From Bacteriovorax sp. Seq25_V (GTDB lineage Bacteria; Bdellovibrionota; Bacteriovoracia; Bacteriovoracales; Bacteriovoracaceae): a stretch of DNA of 64,000 nucleotides. The translations under genes were made by a program, and so were the position numbers. Shown piece after piece: positions 18,637 through 26,809 of the stretch; position 1 is the stretch's first letter, and the number at the start of each line of letters is the position of its first letter. Where the stretch lies: assembly GCF_000447795.1 (NCBI RefSeq), contig NZ_AUNI01000009.1, forward strand, positions 372,001 to 436,000, written 5' to 3'. The notes below the pieces were generated by a model that saw only the letters and a program-made list of their open reading frames with translations, was not told the DNA's origin and searched no databases.

Positions 18637-19513
18637 AATTGCACTTTATAATTTAAAGTCGAAAAAAAAACTGATGTCATTATTGTTCTTTAAACAAAGT
18701 TTAAACCATTTGAAAAGAGTAGCTGATACAAGTAGCTATATTGTTAGAAAAAATATTAAGAACAATAAAGTAGGGCAGTCTAAGGTTAGACTTATTCAGG
18801 AGCCTAAAGAAAACTTGAAGTTTGTACACTTGAGAGTTGCAAAGCTATTGAATCGTTTAGAATTACCTAAATATTTGCACTCTGGCAGAAAGGAACATTC
18901 ATATAAATCAAATGCAGAAGTCCATGTCGGTCGAGATTATGTTTTAAATATTGATATTGAAAATTACTTTCCTTCATGTAATGTCAAAATGATATATCGT
19001 TTCTTTAGAGATAAGTTGAGTATGTCTAATGATGTATCTTATCTATTAAGTGATATTTGTACTTATAATGGCTTTGTACCTACAGGGAGTCCTGTTAGCC
19101 AGGTGATTGCTTTTTGTGCATCTTATGACATGTTTGAGGATATCTATGCCTTCTGTAAAATGAAAGAGTGGGAAATGACGGTCTATGTTGACGATATAAC
19201 GATTTCTTCACTGAAGCCAATCGAAAAATGTGACATTCGGCACATTTTGGAAATTATTTCTAGTCATGGATTTAAACACAAAAGAGGAAAGTTGAGATAT
19301 TATCCAAAGGGAAAACAAAAAGAAATTACAGGTGTAGTAATATATAAAAATCAAATTAGAGCTCCTCATAAAAGGAAAAAAATAATTTTTGAAAAATTAA
19401 ACTCTTATAGATTGATACCAGTATATAAAGAATCTTTAGTCGGCCGTATTACTGAAGTTCAGTATCTAGAAGGAAAAGAGACTCTTGCATTGTTGATGAG
19501 ACAATTACGTTAA
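18623..19513 (+). CDS. Retron reverse transcriptase
   Basis: The 296-residue RT shows the retron-specific NAxxH motif (SNAEVHVGR). Next come the catalytic NIDIENYFPS (motif A), GSPVSQVIA (motif B) and YVDDITIS (motif C), with an ITG variant of the VTG motif (KEITGVVIY) near the C-terminus. These separate retron RTs from group II intron and DGR enzymes. It would copy the upstream msd RNA to single-stranded DNA primed from a 2' OH of the msr. It has GGAG before the ATG and overlaps the small TM gene. Confidence 0.92.
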   Translation: MNFSEIALYNLKSKKKLMSLLFFKQSLNHLKRVADTSSYIVRKNIKNNKVGQSKVRLIQEPKENLKFVHLRVAKLLNRLELPKYLHSGRKEHSYKSNAEVHVGRDYVLNIDIENYFPSCNVKMIYRFFRDKLSMSNDVSYLLSDICTYNGFVPTGSPVSQVIAFCASYDMFEDIYAFCKMKEWEMTVYVDDITISSLKPIEKCDIRHILEIISSHGFKHKRGKLRYYPKGKQKEITGVVIYKNQIRAPHKRKKIIFEKLNSYRLIPVYKESLVGRITEVQYLEGKETLALLMRQLR

Positions 19514-19704
19514 TTATGCTTCTCTGGTTTTATCAAGTCGTCAGCTGTAGGGCACTATTTATGGGTATTCTTAGGTTCGACTTTATTATAGATTGAAAGA
19601 TTTAGTTTGTTTCTTTTTGTATGTTATGCGCCGATGGAAAATATTCAATGGAATAATTATTACATCTTTAAAATACAATAATATATTTATTCAGAGGAGA
19701 GAAA

Positions 19705-20295
19705 TTGGAAAAAATTAAATTAATGAAAGTTCGAACAGTTATTAAATCTTTTATTTATACTCTTTATCCGGAAAAATATTTTGAGGACTTTGAATCTGCA
19801 GGATTTATAAAGTACTTGATGCCTTTTATTGTCCTATTAAGTTATATTAGTGCCTTTATGTGGGGAGCTGAGTTTTTAAATATCCCTGTGAATAGTAACG
19901 GTGTTTTTTCTACATATTTTAAAAATTTAATACTGTTAACCTTCTGCTATCCAGTGTCTTTTCTGCTTTTATATAACTTTACTTCTATAAGAGGTTATAT
20001 AAGAATTTTCTTTGTTAGTATTTATTTTCAAGCCATGTTTTACTCATTATATTCATTTTTTGGCGGTGCTTCTTTTCTGTTAATTAGTGAAAATTACTTG
20101 TATGTCTTTCAAAGTATTTCCATGCCACTTCTTACTATGGCTTACCTTGGATATGTGATCTTTAGAATTTCGAGAAAATATGAGGTTGAAATAAATAGTA
20201 TAAAAATCCTTATTTTTGTGGTTCTTTTTTCGCTACTTTTATTTTTGATTAATAGTTTTATAATTGTTCCACTTAATAATTTTTTCTTAGTGTGA
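19705..20295 (+). CDS. Multi-TM protein, possible retron membrane effector
   Basis: The TTG start after GAGGAGA gives 196 residues. About five TM helices are visible (YLMPFIVLLSYISAFMW; LLTFCYPVSFLLLYNF; IFFVSIYFQAMFYSLYSFF; SMPLLTMAYLGYVIF; ILIFVVLFSLLLFLI), a Yip1-like layout. It lies 191 bases after the RT on the same strand and is the last gene before attR. Membrane effectors are known in retrons of the Ec48 type, though those have two TM helices. It may be an effector or unrelated cargo. Confidence 0.55.
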   Translation: MEKIKLMKVRTVIKSFIYTLYPEKYFEDFESAGFIKYLMPFIVLLSYISAFMWGAEFLNIPVNSNGVFSTYFKNLILLTFCYPVSFLLLYNFTSIRGYIRIFFVSIYFQAMFYSLYSFFGGASFLLISENYLYVFQSISMPLLTMAYLGYVIFRISRKYEVEINSIKILIFVVLFSLLLFLINSFIIVPLNNFFLV

Positions 20296-20464
20296 ATTGT
20301 GGTAAAATTGTGGCAATTTATAAAATTAGCCCCAAAAAATGGAAAAAGTAGCCAACAGTAGAAAGTAATTCGATTTTGGTTAAGTTATTGTTTTAATTGT
20401 GATCTATGCCACATTAGTGAACTCTTGAGAGGTTTGTATTAATTGGTGTTTTGGGCCTACTTTA

Positions 20465-20483
20465 ATTCTCGCCACCTCCACCA
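20465..20483 (+). repeat. attR: 19-bp copy of the tmRNA 3' end
   Basis: This is an exact second copy of 12510-12528. The bases just before it differ (TTTA instead of TTCG), so it is a boundary copy and not a second tmRNA. It marks the right end of the retron island. Confidence 0.9.
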
Positions 20484-20550
20484 TTTAATTTACATCATAA
20501 ATTAAGCTAGTTAGACTATAGACCTGATGGGAATACCGAACTGAGGTCAC

Positions 20551-21672
20551 ATGATTTATAATCCAGAAAGACATGAAGAATTAATCAATATTGATTGGGA
20601 TGAAAATAAGGTTATTGACTGTATTGAATCCATATTTGAAGACACTCAGAAAAATTTTGATAGTATTGAAAAAAAAACAATGTATTTTGGAAAGGCAGGA
20701 GCCCTGTTTGGTTTATTGGAAATATCAAAGTTCTTAGATAAACCTTTGGCCCTAGATTCTAAAAATGCTATTTCTGAAATTTATAAAAGTTATATAGAGA
20801 ATCCTGATACTGAAAGTGTTGTACCATCTCTGTATTTAGGAGAAGTAGGTATTTTACTAGTTGAATACTTGGTAAACCCATCTGAGACTTTAGAGGATAA
20901 AATTTTTCAATTAGTTAAAAGTAATATCGAAAATCCAACTTTAGAAGCCTTGTGGGCTGCTCCGGGGACAATGATTGCTGCGAGTTGGTTCTGTAACAAA
21001 ACTAAAAAGAATGAATGGAAAGAGCTGTTTGTTGAGAATACAGAATTTCTAATCAGTAAATTGAAAGAAGAAAGAGAAGAAGACTTAATTTGGCAGCAGG
21101 ACTTATATGGGAAGAAAGTTCGTTATACTGGGGCAGGGCATGGGTATTTTGGTAATATGTTTGGGATTTTAAAAAATATCGAGTTATTAAAGCCCGACGA
21201 TAAAGAATACATTCTCTCACATATTAAAATGGTACTAGACAAATTAGCAATTGAAGAAGATGGAGCGGTAAATTGGGCTCCAGTATTTCCGAAAAACCCT
21301 GAAATAAAGCCCTTGTCGCAATGGTGCCATGGGGCTCCAGGAATAGTTAATAGTTTAAAGCTATTTCCTAAGCATGATACAGTTGTAGAAGATTTATTAG
21401 TTAAAGCTGGTGAGCTTATATGGAGAGCGGGACCACTCACTAAGGGAATTGGGATCTGCCATGGTACCGATGGTAACGGGTTTTCATTTCTACAGCTGTA
21501 TAAAAGAACTGGAAATGAAATATGGTTAGACAGAGCAAGAAAGTTTGCTATGCACTGCCTTCCTCAACGTAAAAATGAATATACTCTCTTTACGGGTGAT
21601 GTTGGTTTGGCATTGTATCTGATTGCTTGCTTAGAAAAGACAGATAACTTCCCATTTCTTGACGATTTTTAG
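20551..21672 (+). CDS. LanC-like zinc protein
   Basis: The 373-residue protein has the alpha-toroid repeats of the LanC family. Its Zn-binding signature motifs are WCHGAPGIV (about 257-265) and GICHGTDGNG (about 300-309), plus AGHGYFGNMFG. LanC enzymes add Cys thiols to dehydroamino acids to form thioether rings; stand-alone LanC-like proteins bind or conjugate glutathione. No LanA or LanB gene lies nearby, so this is an orphan LanC-like protein. It sits between attR and a decayed second att-like repeat and may be cargo of an older insertion. Confidence 0.85.
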   Translation: MIYNPERHEELINIDWDENKVIDCIESIFEDTQKNFDSIEKKTMYFGKAGALFGLLEISKFLDKPLALDSKNAISEIYKSYIENPDTESVVPSLYLGEVGILLVEYLVNPSETLEDKIFQLVKSNIENPTLEALWAAPGTMIAASWFCNKTKKNEWKELFVENTEFLISKLKEEREEDLIWQQDLYGKKVRYTGAGHGYFGNMFGILKNIELLKPDDKEYILSHIKMVLDKLAIEEDGAVNWAPVFPKNPEIKPLSQWCHGAPGIVNSLKLFPKHDTVVEDLLVKAGELIWRAGPLTKGIGICHGTDGNGFSFLQLYKRTGNEIWLDRARKFAMHCLPQRKNEYTLFTGDVGLALYLIACLEKTDNFPFLDDF

Positions 21673-21713
21673 AGCTCCAGTTGCGATATAAGTCGCAGGA
21701 GGTCCACCAAAAT

Positions 21714-21743
21714 AAAAAAGACCACCATTGAGTGGTCTTTTTT
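21714..21743 (+). terminator. Rho-independent terminator
   Basis: AAAAAAGACCAC, a CATTGA loop and GTGGTCTTTTTT form an A/T-flanked stem. It ends the LanC gene now. It lies just after AGGTCCACCA and may be the original tmRNA terminator displaced by insertions. Confidence 0.85.
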
Positions 21744-21832
21744 GTTTTTATGGGTTGTGAAAATTTAAAATGAGCGTAGCGAGTTTTGGAGGCGTCAAAG
21801 AGCACGATGCGATTTGACGACGAACAACTTCA

Positions 21833-21864
21833 GCCACCTTCACTAAATTCATAACAAATTAAGC
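21833..21864 (+). repeat. Degenerate att-like copy of the island right flank
   Basis: GCCACCTTCACTAAATTCAT followed by AACAAATTAAGC resembles 20471-20506, where the att end is followed by ATTTAATTTACATC and AAATTAAGC. The similarity covers both the repeat end and the flank. It may mark the far border of an older insertion holding the LanC-like gene. The remaining 21744-22119 region has a small hairpin (CGTCAAA/TTTGACG at 21793-21819) and no other gene. Confidence 0.35.
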
Positions 21865-22119
21865 ACCACCACGGAGTTTTTTTATTTCAATAATTTAAAC
21901 CACATAGACTTGAGAGTTCTTTGAGTTCACTTCTTTAAATCACCATAAATTATCCAAAATCGCTCATGTTGTAGTTTTTTGTAGTTCATGGCCGTAGTTC
22001 ACTTTTAAATTGTAGTTACTAGAAAGATTGATTAATAAATCTTGATTCATGTAAATTTTATTTCAGTCGATAGAATCATACTAATGAAGTTTAGAACATT
22101 TAAATTGGAGATTATCTAT

Positions 22120-22399
22120 ATGAAGATTTTAGTTATACTTTTTTGCATTCTTTTACACTCTTAGTGCTTTTTCACAAGTGCATATAAAAGGGGATTACAG
22201 AAAAAATGGAACATATGTACAGCCACATATTCGTTCGAAACCTAATTCCACAAAAAGTAATGACTATGGGCCAGCTAACTCTGCTGGAAGTTTGTATAGT
22301 GGAGGCTACACTTCTCCTTATCTTAGAGATAGTGATAATGATGGTATTTCTACCCAATATGAAAATGAAGGAATAAGCGATGATTATGATTCATCTTAA
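22120..22399 (+). pseudogene. Small secreted protein with a T6 frameshift
   Basis: An ATG at 22120 after TTGGAG begins a signal peptide that stops at TAG in 15 codons. Removing one T from the run at 22139-22144 yields MKILVILFAFFYTLSAFSQ, then VHIKGDYRKNGTYVQPHIRS and an acidic Asp/Asn-rich tail, 92 residues. The HIKGYxRKNGTYVxPHxRS pattern is a widespread small secreted protein of unknown function. The lesion could be slippage or a sequencing error, since the rest is clearly maintained. Confidence 0.7.
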
Positions 22400-22437
22400 T
22401 ATGGAAACTAAAATTTATTTCCTTCAAAAGGAGAAGT

Positions 22438-23175
22438 ATGTCACTCATAAATTGTACAGGATGTGGAAATCAAATATCTGAGCAAGCAGATTCTTGTCCG
22501 AAATGCAGTCATCCTGTTTCACAATCAATAAATGATTCAAAAAATAAAAAAGAAACAAATAAATTTTTGACGATTTTTTGGATATTTATGGGTTTCATAT
22601 TTATTAGGACAGTTATAGGAGCATTAAATGCAGAGAGTGAGAAAATACCACGAAAAATTGATACTGAAAATTCTTCTAATTCAAGTGTGAGAATTGATAA
22701 AGAGTTTATTCCAAGTTGGGAAATGAGTACTAGTAAGGATGATATGACAGGAGAGAAAAGTTATTATGCTTCATCTCCGAAAGCAAAAGCGATAAGTCGA
22801 ATGAGTTTCCCTTACTCTGACGTTGAATCATGGATGGCGGTAGGATGTAAAAATAGCAAAACATGGGTATATTTTGGATTCTCAAATGCTCCGAATTTAA
22901 ATAATACAGAAACTCATGATGGATTCAACACTTTTAACTCAAGAATAAAATGGGATAATTCTTTAGAAACCACAAGTTTTTATCAGAAATGGGGTGAACA
23001 ATTTTTGAGTTTTAATAATCTTGATTATGATGCTGAATCTAAAATTAAAAATCATTCTTCGGTTATGTTAGATTTAGACTGGCACGGACAAAATAAAGCA
23101 ATTTTTAGATATAGTCTAAAAGGTTCTACTAAAGCTTTAAAAAATGTCTATTCGAAATGTGGTAAGAAAATTTAA
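22438..23175 (+). CDS. Zinc-ribbon membrane protein
   Basis: The 245-residue protein starts with a four-cysteine zinc ribbon (CTGCGNQISEQADSCPKCSH), then a linker and one TM helix (FLTIFWIFMGFIFIRTVIG). A periplasmic beta-rich domain follows (SWEMSTSKDDMTGEKSYYAS; WMAVGCKNSKTWVYFGFSN) like domains of unknown function in phage or secreted proteins. AAAGGAG precedes the ATG. A second zinc-ribbon gene follows 200 bases later. The role is unknown. Confidence 0.65.
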   Translation: MSLINCTGCGNQISEQADSCPKCSHPVSQSINDSKNKKETNKFLTIFWIFMGFIFIRTVIGALNAESEKIPRKIDTENSSNSSVRIDKEFIPSWEMSTSKDDMTGEKSYYASSPKAKAISRMSFPYSDVESWMAVGCKNSKTWVYFGFSNAPNLNNTETHDGFNTFNSRIKWDNSLETTSFYQKWGEQFLSFNNLDYDAESKIKNHSSVMLDLDWHGQNKAIFRYSLKGSTKALKNVYSKCGKKI

Positions 23176-23373
23176 TTAGAAAATTAAATGTAAAATTTTT
23201 CTATACTACTTCAATATAGCCTAAAGCCTTTTTTGGGGTATGTACTTGGCCGTAGGTCAAAAAAGTTTTGTAGTCGCAGAAAAGTAAAGAAATCTTAAGT
23301 AAGAAGAATTAGAAAATGTTCGATAATTATATAATCATATTTTTAAATAAATTAAAAAATCAGGGAGTATTTG

Positions 23374-23679
23374 ATGGCTTTAATAAATTGCCCAGAGTGT
23401 AAAAAAGAAGTATCAGATAAAGCAAGTGCTTGCCCCAACTGCGGTAACCCATTATCTAGTCATATTCAAAAAAATCATGAGGCAGAAGATAAAATAACAT
23501 CTTCTACGTCAATAGAAGTTTCTGAGAATGTTAAGAAGAGTCCTTGGGGATCCAAAGTGATTGGTGCAATTCTTTGTATTTCAGCCATTCCATTAGCATT
23601 ATCGGTTAATTTGCGATTAGGTGGAGTAATGTTTTTTATTGGATTTGCTCTTTTTATAATTGGACGTTTTGGCGATTAA
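23374..23679 (+). CDS. Small zinc-ribbon protein with two TM helices
   Basis: The ATG at 23374 with GGGAG upstream is preferred to the TTG one codon earlier. The 101-residue product has a zinc ribbon (CPECKKEVSDKASACPNCGN), a polar linker and two hydrophobic helices (VIGAILCISAIPLALSV; GGVMFFIGFALFIIGRF). It is similar in design to the preceding protein and probably a paralogous insertion or duplication. Function unknown. Confidence 0.65.
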   Translation: MALINCPECKKEVSDKASACPNCGNPLSSHIQKNHEAEDKITSSTSIEVSENVKKSPWGSKVIGAILCISAIPLALSVNLRLGGVMFFIGFALFIIGRFGD

Positions 23680-23833
23680 GTCAAACGTTCCAAGAATCAG
23701 AGGAGAAAATTGACTTTTTACTTAATAGTATAGCATCTGGTTGTATTTCATTTATGCTAACTTCTCATTTTAAATAAAGGTCAATTAGTTTCGAGGTACT
23801 ATCGTTTGAAAAGTGTCTTTTTTCTAGTTATAT

Positions 23834-24067
23834 TTAAATCTTTTTTTTTATTGCTAGTACATTTAATTTGCAGTTGAAGTTAATTTTTAGTTCTTCAAGG
23901 TGTTGTTCCTTGTAAATATTCTTATATGTCGATATTTCGTCTTGAAGATTTTGACTCATAGAAATTAAGGTCGATTTTGATATTGTTAATTGCGTTGAAA
24001 TTTTATCAAAACTAAAACCTTTAGCTCTGAGTTCAATAGAATCTTTCTTTTGATCTTTTGTAATCAT
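23834..24067 (-). CDS. Small HTH protein
   Basis: The 77-residue product has a helix-turn-helix (LRAKGFSFDKISTQLTISKS) like those of phage terminase-small-subunit-type and transposon-associated proteins. The end follows a T9 run on the plus strand (23841-23849), so the C-terminus could be cut short by an indel. It stands alone, with no clear partner. Confidence 0.5.
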   Translation of the reverse strand: MITKDQKKDSIELRAKGFSFDKISTQLTISKSTLISMSQNLQDEISTYKNIYKEQHLEELKINFNCKLNVLAIKKKI

Positions 24068-24201
24068 ACCAAAATTCTATTGAGAGTAATAGTACAAGAT
24101 TTAGAGTTATGATTAAATTTAATTAATCTAGTTCAAATTATTTAACATTAGCTTCTATTTTATCTTCAATGAGTTTTTTTTGATTCAAGTAATTCAGCCG
24201 T

Positions 24202-24429
24202 TTAGGCTTTAGGAACTTTTTCAAACTTTTGCGATAAAAGACTTCTTATATGTGTTTCCTTGAGTTTTCTTATCCAGTCTTTATTTGTGGAGGGATTGAG
24301 CGGAACTGTTGGCAGTACTATATCTTGATCAATTCCATTCCTTAATTCTGGGGGACTTAGTATTTTTCTTATCTTTTTTCTGTAATCTGAGTTTTCATAA
24401 TAGATTTCAATCCCAACGAAACTAGACAT
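24202..24429 (-). CDS. Hypothetical small protein
   Basis: The 75-residue protein (MSSFVGIEIYYENSDYRKKI) is basic and without recognised domain. It runs toward the HTH gene. The T23 tract lies about 50 bases upstream of its start. It may be a remnant of an insertion. Low support. Confidence 0.3.
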   Translation of the reverse strand: MSSFVGIEIYYENSDYRKKIRKILSPPELRNGIDQDIVLPTVPLNPSTNKDWIRKLKETHIRSLLSQKFEKVPKA

Positions 24430-24478
24430 TGCTATATCTTCGGGAATTGCTTTTTTATGAGGATATTGAATTTGTCCA

Positions 24479-24501
24479 TTTTTTTTTTTTTTTTTTTTTT
24501 T
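24479..24501. repeat. Homopolymer of 23 T
   Basis: An unbroken run of 23 T on the plus strand lies in the gap 24430-24567. Such tracts are hypermutable and are known near phase-variable promoters. Here it sits upstream of the minus-strand 24202-24429 gene and downstream of the WYL regulator. Its length may be inexact in any assembly. Confidence 0.9.
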
Positions 24502-24567
24502 CTTAGCGAACTTTTAAAAAACATGTATGAAGTGAGGAGACTCATTTAAAGAGAAAATTCATATATT

Positions 24568-25302
24568 TCAGAGTTGCTCAAAATATTCCTCAAGGCCCTT
24601 TGTTAAATTACCAGGATTTCTTAATGCAAAATTTTGATTTGTTAGTTTGATTTTAAGAATACGGTCAACCCTAAATAACCTCTTGTCATTTTTTGTTCTA
24701 TCCCAACAAAGAAAATACCAAACTGGCCAATTAAGTAAAATTATTTGGGGTTCAACTTCTCTTTCTGAGATTTTGTCTTGTCCATCCTTGTACTTCATGA
24801 CTAAAACTTTTTCATGGAAAAAGGCAATATTTAAGTCGCCTAGTATCGAATCTTTTGGAGCCATATAAGAATTTAGAACTTCCGACGAAGCCAACTTTCC
24901 GACATAAATACGACCTCGAAGTTTACGAATTAAGTTTTTCTGATCAAGTGGGAATGAATCTGAAATTCTATTTCTAATGCTTTTAAGGTTTCCACCTAAA
25001 ATAGGTGTCCCAATTGCTTCCGTCACGGCCAATGAGACAAGCATACTTATCACTTCTTCATTGTTTAAGAGAAGTTTTGTTAAACCCCATCTTCCTCGTA
25101 GAGATATTCCACCTCCGCGCCCTTTATCGGAATCAATAGGATGTCCAATTTCACGGAGTTCTGCCAAATCACGCATTATGGTTCGATGACTTATTGAAAG
25201 CTTTTGGCAAAGTAACTCAGTTGTCCAATAATCCTCACTTTTAAGCAAAGATAAAATAAGTGAATGTCTTTGAGATTTGTCTCTCAGGCTACCTTTTCCC
25301 AT
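24568..25302 (-). CDS. YafY-type HTH-WYL transcriptional regulator
   Basis: The 244-residue protein has a DeoR-type winged HTH at the start (LLCQKLSISHRTIMRDLAEL) with the GRGGGISL linker. A WYL domain follows (KVLVMKYKDGQDKISEREVE; WPVWYFLCWDRTKNDKRLFR) with a variant of the WYL motif. Such regulators respond to small ligands or nucleic acids. It is divergent from a small secreted ABM-type protein, with a palindrome between them. Confidence 0.85.
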   Translation of the reverse strand: MGKGSLRDKSQRHSLILSLLKSEDYWTTELLCQKLSISHRTIMRDLAELREIGHPIDSDKGRGGGISLRGRWGLTKLLLNNEEVISMLVSLAVTEAIGTPILGGNLKSIRNRISDSFPLDQKNLIRKLRGRIYVGKLASSEVLNSYMAPKDSILGDLNIAFFHEKVLVMKYKDGQDKISEREVEPQIILLNWPVWYFLCWDRTKNDKRLFRVDRILKIKLTNQNFALRNPGNLTKGLEEYFEQL

Positions 25303-25324
25303 ACATTACTATCTTACCTTTTAA

Positions 25325-25343
25325 TATGTCATATAGTGACATA
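25325..25343. promoter_or_regulatory. Inverted repeat, likely operator of the WYL regulator
   Basis: TATGTCA and TGACATA flank a 5-base spacer (TATAG), in the divergent gap of 76 bases between the WYL regulator and the secreted gene. Such placement is typical of autoregulation and control of the neighbour. Confidence 0.6.
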
Positions 25344-25378
25344 ATTTTAAGTATTATAGTCATAAACAAGGAGAAAGT

Positions 25379-25747
25379 ATGAAATATAAAACACTACTAA
25401 TGGGAGGATTATTTATGCTAGGTTCAAACATTGTAATTGCTGGTGACATTTTTGAGATCGTGACATTTAAATTTAAAGAAAATGTTTCCATGGAAGATCA
25501 AAAAAAGGCCCTTGAAAAACTAAATACATGCGTAAAAAAATATGAGGGATTCAAATCAAGAGAGTATTATTTTAGTAAGGATAGCAATACATGGGTCGAC
25601 TCTGTGGTTTGGACATCCTCTGAGAATGCAAAAAAAGCTGCGGAACAGGTAATGAAAGATCCTGAAGCTGGGAAAATATTTTCAATGATAGATGACAAAT
25701 CAATAGTTTTTTCTCATTATGAAAGAGTTGGGGGAATAAGGAAGTAA
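25379..25747 (+). CDS. Secreted ABM/Dabb-like small protein
   Basis: The 122-residue product has a signal peptide (MKYKTLLMGGLFMLGSNIVIA) and a ferredoxin-like ABM/Dabb domain (IFEIVTFKFKENVSMEDQKK; EYYFSKDSNTWVDSVVWTSS). This is a dimeric fold of monooxygenase or stress proteins, here exported. GGAGAA precedes the ATG. It is likely the target of the divergent WYL regulator. Confidence 0.7.
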   Translation: MKYKTLLMGGLFMLGSNIVIAGDIFEIVTFKFKENVSMEDQKKALEKLNTCVKKYEGFKSREYYFSKDSNTWVDSVVWTSSENAKKAAEQVMKDPEAGKIFSMIDDKSIVFSHYERVGGIRK

Positions 25748-25752
25748 CAAAT

Positions 25753-26088
25753 TTGCAACATATTGAAAAATTTAGGTACACATTTAAAGGCAAAATTTGG
25801 AAATACCAAGGCAAGGGTGGGTGGTATTTTGTTACAATCCCCAAGGCCTTGGCCAAAAAAATTAGAGATGTCCACTATGTGTCCGAAGAAGGTTGGGGGC
25901 GTCTCAAAACGTCTGCAACCATAAACACAACGACTTGGAGCACCTCTATCTGGTATGACACAAAAATTGGATCGTACATTATTCCAGTAAAGGCAATAGT
26001 CAGAAAGTCCGAGTCTTTGACAGATGGCAGCCTTGTTAAAATTGATCTTGTTTTCAGTCTTGATAAGTGGTTTTCAAATTTAATTTAG
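25753..26088 (+). CDS. DUF1905 family protein
   Basis: The 111-residue protein (FRYTFKGKIWKYQGKGGWYF; VHYVSEEGWGRLKTSATINT; SYIIPVKAIVRKSESLTDGS) has the compact beta-barrel pattern of the DUF1905 family. A TTG start is used in this call; the exact start is uncertain. Five bases separate it from the previous gene, so they may be one operon. Function of the family is unknown. Confidence 0.7.
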   Translation: MQHIEKFRYTFKGKIWKYQGKGGWYFVTIPKALAKKIRDVHYVSEEGWGRLKTSATINTTTWSTSIWYDTKIGSYIIPVKAIVRKSESLTDGSLVKIDLVFSLDKWFSNLI

Positions 26089-26125
26089 CATCACAAAAGC
26101 TGATTTTATGTGATATCGTAGTTGC

Positions 26126-26656
26126 ATGGAAAAAGCACTCATTGTAATTGACGTTCAGACTTGTTATCTAAAACAAAAGAAAGACCAAAAAGATGTCGAT
26201 CAGTTGATTGCGACTGTTAATGACACACTAAAAAATGCCCGAGAGAAACAAATTCCCATTTTGTTTGTAGAACATGAATATGAGGGAAGGCTTATCAGAT
26301 GGATGATGAAAAAATTCATGGGAGGAGCAGGGTTAAGAGAGTCAAAGGACTTTGCAACTGATCCTCGAATCGATAAGCAAAATGAAACAACAATGATTAA
26401 GACTACCGGAGACTGTTTTCAAAATGCAGAAATTGCAAATTGGGTAATAGAACAGGGTGCTAAGGACGTTGTCATAGTTGGGCAAGATGGTATGTACTGT
26501 ATAAAGTCTTCGATTATTGGTGCCTTGAAAAATAGTTACAACGTTCTTCTTGTCGAGGGGGGAGTCATCGCCCAGAATCAAAAGGGATGGAATAGCTTTA
26601 AGCAAAAAATGGTCGCTTCTGGAGAAGTTCTTCTAACCGATTTTAAACTGCTTTAG
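26126..26656 (+). CDS. Isochorismatase-family cysteine hydrolase
   Basis: The 176-residue protein has the family core: ALIVIDVQTCYLK (catalytic Asp), a Lys region (TMIKTTGDCF) and the nucleophile Cys in VIVGQDGMYCIKSSIIGAL. Enzymes of this fold hydrolyse amides or vinyl ethers such as nicotinamide or isochorismate; the substrate is not clear. Its last codons lie inside the left terminal repeat of the MITE at 26644, so insertion occurred at the 3' end of the gene. Confidence 0.85.
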   Translation: MEKALIVIDVQTCYLKQKKDQKDVDQLIATVNDTLKNAREKQIPILFVEHEYEGRLIRWMMKKFMGGAGLRESKDFATDPRIDKQNETTMIKTTGDCFQNAEIANWVIEQGAKDVVIVGQDGMYCIKSSIIGALKNSYNVLLVEGGVIAQNQKGWNSFKQKMVASGEVLLTDFKLL

Positions 26657-26801
26657 TTAAATGGGGATAGAAAACTCCAAGACTCAATAATTACTTAGCA
26701 TTAAATCCTATTTTTTTGTGCAGTTGAAATATTTAGCAGCTAAACATCTATTATAATGAAGGAAAGTCCCAATGTTATCCCCATTTGTCTGGAGCAGTTT
26801 A
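26644..26801. mobile_element. MITE-like element, copy A (about 158 bp)
   Basis: The left end TAAACTGCTTTAGTTAAATG is mirrored by the right end (…CATTTGTCTGGAGCAGTTTA). Other copies with the same ends and length are at 55366 and 56260. Inner sequence shares CTCAATAATTACTT with copy B and TTGAAATATTTA-like bits with copy C. It encodes no protein. This is a miniature inverted-repeat element moved by a transposase elsewhere. Confidence 0.85.
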
Positions 26802-26809
26802 GGGGAAGT

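Larger units (their letters stand above)
12529..20483. mobile_element. ssrA-integrated genomic island carrying a retron
   Basis: The block of about 8 kb sits between exact 19-bp repeats. On the minus strand it holds an integrase (frameshifted), a DnaB/RepA-like ATPase, an HTH replication-like protein, an AlpA-type excisionase and hypothetical genes. On the plus strand it holds a retron module. The gene set (Int, AlpA, Rep, defence cargo, no structural genes) is like that of small integrative elements or phage satellites. No capsid, terminase or conjugation gene is seen. The integrase lesion may have fixed the element in place. Confidence 0.88.

Noticed and set aside
21123-21440. 105-residue minus ORF within the LanC gene
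   Set aside because: It is antisense to a gene with clear motifs.
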